Shown: piece by piece, positions 5,708-8,158 of the stretch
How the letters are laid out: every line of letters starts with the position of its first letter
Numbering within the stretch: position 1 is the first letter of the stretch
From: Clostridia bacterium
Lineage (GTDB): Bacteria > Bacillota > Clostridia > Oscillospirales > CAG-272
Reading direction: 5' to 3'
DNA length: 8,158 bases
Assembly (NCBI GenBank): GCA_017395885.1
Contig: JAFQNM010000035.1
Coordinates: 1-8,158 of the forward strand
Notes under the pieces: model-generated
Database searches by the model: none
Told to the model about the DNA's origin: nothing
What the model saw: only the letters and a program-made list of their open reading frames with translations
Made by a program: the position numbers and the translations under genes

Positions 5708-7692
5708 ATTGCATCTACCTCCGCCATGATCTGGTCATTCTTGAAGCCGCGAAGATCCATTGCTCCCGAGGGGCAAGCCACGGTGCAGCATCCGCAACCC
5801 TGACATACTGCAGGGTTTACCTTTGCCACACGGCGCACTCTCACCGTTCTGTCGGGCATTCTGAATTCCTTATCCTCATAGGTTATCGCTCCGTAGGGGC
5901 AGACCCTTTCGCAGGATGAGCAGCCGTTGCACATCAGCTCATCGGAGCTTGCAACACAGGGGTTACCCACAAGCTTATCCTTGCTGAGCAGGCCGATGAC
6001 CTTTGCTGCTGCCGCCGATGCCTGAGATACTGTTTCGGGAATATCCTTGGGGCCCTGGCAGGCTCCTGAAAGGAAAACTCCTGCTGTGGGGCTTTCCACA
6101 GGTCTGAGCTTTGGATGGGCCTCGGTGAAGAAATCGTTTGTATCCATACTTGCGGTGAGCATTGTTGCCAAAGGTCTTGCTGACTTATCCGGCTCTATTG
6201 CTGCCGCAAGCACAACAAGGTCTGCATCTATAACTACCTGTCTGTTATTAAGCAGGTCGCTTCCCTGCACCACAAGCTTTTCGCCCTCTGGCACTATCTT
6301 GCCCACAGAGCCCTTTATATACTTAACTCCGTAGTCCTCTACCGCACGGCGATAAAACTCATCAAAGCTCTTGCCGGGGGTACGGACGTCTATATAAAAC
6401 ACATAAACCTCTGTATCGGGATATTTATCCCTTGTGAGCATTGCGTGCTTTGCCGTATACATACAGCATATCTTTGAGCAGTATTCCTTACCCTTTTCGG
6501 AACAGGATGAGCATCTGGAGCCCACACACTGAACGAATACTATCTTTTCGGGGTGCTTTCCGTCCGAGGGGCGGAGCAGCTTGCCCTGAGTAGGACCTGC
6601 CGCATTGGTAAGTCGCTCAAACTCAAGAGACGTTATTACGTCCTTGGAATTGTTATAGGCATACTCATCAAACTTATCGAGGCTGATGGGATCAAAGCCT
6701 GTTGCAACTACTATGGCGCCGTACTTCTCCTCGATATATTCATCCTTCTGAGTATAATCAATAGCTCCCGCCGTGCAAACCTTTGCACAAACACCGCATT
6801 TGCCGTTCTTCAGCATATTGCAGGCGTTGGGGTCTATTGTTGCCACCTTGGGAACTGCCTGAGCAAAGGGAATATATATTGCCCTTCTGTTATCCATTCC
6901 CAGATTGAACTCATTGGGAACCTTCTTCATCGGGCATTTATCAACACAGGCTCCGCAGCCTGTGCATATATCCTCATTAACGTATCTGGCCTTTTTCCTG
7001 ATGCTGACTGTGAAGTTGCCCACGAAGCCTCCTACGCTGCTTACCTCGCTGTAGGAGAATATTCTGATCTTCTCGTGCTGTGCCGCATCTACCATTTTAG
7101 GTGTGAGTATGCACGCCGCACAGTCAAGTGTGGGGAAGGTCTTATCCAGCTGGGCCATCTTTCCGCCAATGGTAGGCTTTTTCTCAACTATATCCACCTC
7201 AAAGCCTGCATCGGCAATATCCAGCGCTGTCTGGATACCGGCAATGCCGCCGCCGATAACGAGAGCCCGCTTTGTGACGGGAGACTCTCCCGGAGTGAGG
7301 GGGGCATTCAGGTTTACCTTCGCTACCGCTGCACGGCCGAGGATTATTGCCTTTTGCGTTCCGATTATTATATCCTTATGTACCCATGAGCACTGCTCTC
7401 TTACGTTAGCGATCTCCACCATGTAAGGATTAAGTCCCGCAGCGCTTGCAGTTTTTCTGAAGGTTGCCTCGTGCATACGGGGAGAGCAGGAGCAAACAAC
7501 GATTCCTGTTAATCTATGATCTCTTACTGCATCCTTTATCATATCCTGGCCGGATTTTGAGCACATATACTGATAGTCGGTTGAAAATACTACTCCGGGC
7601 TCGCTCTCAAGTGCCTTGGCAACCTGCTTAACGTCTACCGTGCCTGCTATATTACTGCCGCACCAGCACACAAATACGCCTATTCTCTGCAT
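5698..7692 (-). CDS. hdrA: HdrA, FAD-dependent electron-bifurcating subunit
   Basis: This 664-residue flavoprotein is the expected bifurcation centre. It receives hydride-derived electrons through MvhD and splits them between ferredoxin and HdrB/HdrC. An N-terminal HdrA-specific domain has CWCGSNIAG at 9-17 and VCSCSPRMHEATF at 66-78. It is followed by the FAD Rossmann motif GGGIAG (147-152). The HdrA hallmark GGKMAQLDKTFPTLDCAACI runs from 176 to 195. A ferredoxin insert follows, with C243-x2-C246-x2-C249-x3-C253-Pro and C291, C299, C302, C306. Next are QCVGSRCSSC (388-397) and a GACQGPKDIPETVSQ loop at 543-557. Two classic [4Fe-4S] motifs close the protein: C588/C591/C594/C598 and C630/C633/C636/C640. 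The length matches stand-alone HdrA, with no fused MvhD or thioredoxin-reductase part. The ATG at 7692 has a GGGGGAG site 5 bases before it and lies 13 bases after hdrC. A longer frame would start with GTG at 7731 inside hdrC. Confidence 0.95.
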   Translation of the reverse strand: MQRIGVFVCWCGSNIAGTVDVKQVAKALESEPGVVFSTDYQYMCSKSGQDMIKDAVRDHRLTGIVVCSCSPRMHEATFRKTASAAGLNPYMVEIANVREQCSWVHKDIIIGTQKAIILGRAAVAKVNLNAPLTPGESPVTKRALVIGGGIAGIQTALDIADAGFEVDIVEKKPTIGGKMAQLDKTFPTLDCAACILTPKMVDAAQHEKIRIFSYSEVSSVGGFVGNFTVSIRKKARYVNEDICTGCGACVDKCPMKKVPNEFNLGMDNRRAIYIPFAQAVPKVATIDPNACNMLKNGKCGVCAKVCTAGAIDYTQKDEYIEEKYGAIVVATGFDPISLDKFDEYAYNNSKDVITSLEFERLTNAAGPTQGKLLRPSDGKHPEKIVFVQCVGSRCSSCSEKGKEYCSKICCMYTAKHAMLTRDKYPDTEVYVFYIDVRTPGKSFDEFYRRAVEDYGVKYIKGSVGKIVPEGEKLVVQGSDLLNNRQVVIDADLVVLAAAIEPDKSARPLATMLTASMDTNDFFTEAHPKLRPVESPTAGVFLSGACQGPKDIPETVSQASAAAAKVIGLLSKDKLVGNPCVASSDELMCNGCSSCERVCPYGAITYEDKEFRMPDRTVRVRRVAKVNPAVCQGCGCCTVACPSGAMDLRGFKNDQIMAEVDAICK

Positions 7693-7697
7693 TTTCG

Positions 7698-7704
7698 CTC
7701 CCCC
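7698..7704 (-). promoter_or_regulatory. Ribosome binding site deciding the hdrA start
   Basis: GGGGGAG on the minus strand lies 5 bases before the ATG at 7692, in the 13-base gap after hdrC. It supports that ATG over the GTG at 7731, which is inside hdrC. Confidence 0.75.
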
Positions 7705-7705
7705 T

Positions 7706-8092
7706 TTACTTAGTATATTTTCTGAAAGCACTCACCAGAGCCTGCTGAGGAATATCCTCATCAAGCAGGGCGGGAATGCTATCAGGTGTGACTCTGTTTT
7801 TGCCCTGCTGTCTCACAACGGCGAGGCGTGTTGCCTCGATGAGCTTTGCAGGCTCTACCCCTCTGGGGCATCTTTCCACGCAGGCAAAGCAGGTCAGGCA
7901 CCTGTATATTGACTCTGACTCCATGAGAGGAGCTATCTCACCGTTTTTTATCATGCTGACAAACTGGTGAGGATGATACTCCATTTCTTTATAGGCGGGG
8001 CAGGTTGCAGAGCACTTGCCGCAGGCCATGCACTTTTTGGGATCGGTTCCGCTCATACGGATGATCTCCAGGCAAAGCTTATTACTGTTCAT
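7706..8092 (-). CDS. hdrC: HdrC, 2x[4Fe-4S] heterodisulfide-reductase subunit
   Basis: This 128-residue ferredoxin-like subunit carries electrons from HdrA to HdrB. It has two motifs, C21-x2-C24-x2-C27-x3-C31-Pro and C65-x2-C68-x2-C71-x3-C75-Pro, with the spacing usual for HdrC/GlpC-type proteins. The C-terminal DIPQQALVSAFRKYTK matches bacterial HdrC as I know it. It is shorter than typical methanogen HdrC (about 185 residues), lacking much of the flanking helices, but both clusters are intact. No membrane segment is present, so this is the soluble type, not HdrE-linked. The ATG overlaps the hdrB stop by 11 bases, and a strong AAGGAGG site (8099-8105) lies 6 bases before it. It lies immediately ahead of hdrA. 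Confidence 0.93.
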   Translation of the reverse strand: MNSNKLCLEIIRMSGTDPKKCMACGKCSATCPAYKEMEYHPHQFVSMIKNGEIAPLMESESIYRCLTCFACVERCPRGVEPAKLIEATRLAVVRQQGKNRVTPDSIPALLDEDIPQQALVSAFRKYTK

Positions 8093-8158
8093 CCTGCTCC
8101 TCCTTTACTCCGAGAGCCTCTGCAAGAAGCTCTGTGAAATACAGAACGGGAATAGGGC
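8082..8158 (-). CDS. hdrB: HdrB C-terminus (partial, enters from the right edge)
   Basis: The last 24 codons of an upstream gene are visible, reading PIPVLYFTELLAEALG, then VKEEQDEQ and TAA at 8082-8084. The stretch P-V-L-Y-F-T-x-L-L-x-x-A-L-G is characteristic of the C-terminal end of HdrB, after its second CCG domain, and the position directly before hdrC fits hdrB. HdrB carries the non-cubane [4Fe-4S] clusters that reduce disulfides in methanogens. Those cysteine motifs lie outside the window, so whether they are intact cannot be judged. The stop overlaps the hdrC start by 11 bases, suggesting coupled translation. The identification rests on a short peptide plus context. Confidence 0.75.
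   Translation of the reverse strand, partial: PIPVLYFTELLAEALGVKEEQDEQ
8099..8105 (-). promoter_or_regulatory. Ribosome binding site of hdrC
   Basis: AAGGAGG on the minus strand lies 6 bases before the hdrC ATG and within the final codons of hdrB. This is the strongest-looking site in the window and suggests efficient re-initiation after hdrB. Confidence 0.75.

Noticed and set aside
6553..7389. A 278-codon open frame on the plus strand
   Set aside because: It lies wholly antisense to hdrA, whose motifs are intact throughout. The product is rich in Leu, Ile, Cys and Tyr with no recognisable domain. It is best explained by codon bias of the real gene.
1..8158. Selenocysteine codons, CRISPR arrays, tRNAs or insertion-sequence ends
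   Set aside because: All frames of the real genes run to normal stops. I saw no regularly spaced repeats, tRNA-like folds or inverted-repeat ends by eye.

Overview
The window looks like one uninterrupted, tightly packed operon on the minus strand of a strictly anaerobic bacterium. I favour a Firmicutes/Clostridia-type fermenter, because most genes carry a strong GGAGG ribosome site and the protein families fit, but the lineage is inference only. Every real gene reads right to left. Neighbouring genes overlap by 8-13 bases or are separated by at most 18. There is no intergenic region, promoter, terminator, RNA gene, repeat or mobile element visible. Both ends of the operon lie outside the window.

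In transcription order (high to low coordinates) the genes are: the last 24 codons of an HdrB-like subunit (8082-8158), HdrC (7706-8092), HdrA (5698-7692), an MvhD/FlxD-type electron-transfer subunit (5273-5707), two iron-sulfur subunits of the FlxC and FlxB type (4290-5285 and 3269-4297), and an FAD/NAD(P)H-binding FlxA subunit (2443-3276). Together these make up a heterodisulfide-reductase-type flavin-bifurcating module (HdrABC) with its NADH-oxidising Flx module. They are followed directly by an iron-sulfur subunit (1749-2453) and a flavoprotein subunit (129-1730) of a soluble, anchor-less fumarate reductase of the thiol:fumarate reductase (Tfr)-like type. Last comes the first 39 codons of a membrane protein resembling the AspT/YidE/YbjL (aspartate:alanine exchanger/SucE) family (1-118).

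Working model (inference): FlxABCD takes electrons from NADH and passes them through MvhD to the HdrA flavin. HdrA bifurcates them. One branch reduces ferredoxin at low potential. The other goes through HdrC/HdrB, ending at fumarate via the co-encoded FrdA/FrdB-like pair, either directly or through a thiol/disulfide carrier. Succinate, or another C4 acid, could then leave through the AspT-like transporter. This would be a cytoplasmic, NADH-dependent, ferredoxin-generating fumarate reductase. Each part belongs to a known family; the coupling of all of them in one operon is the point worth testing.
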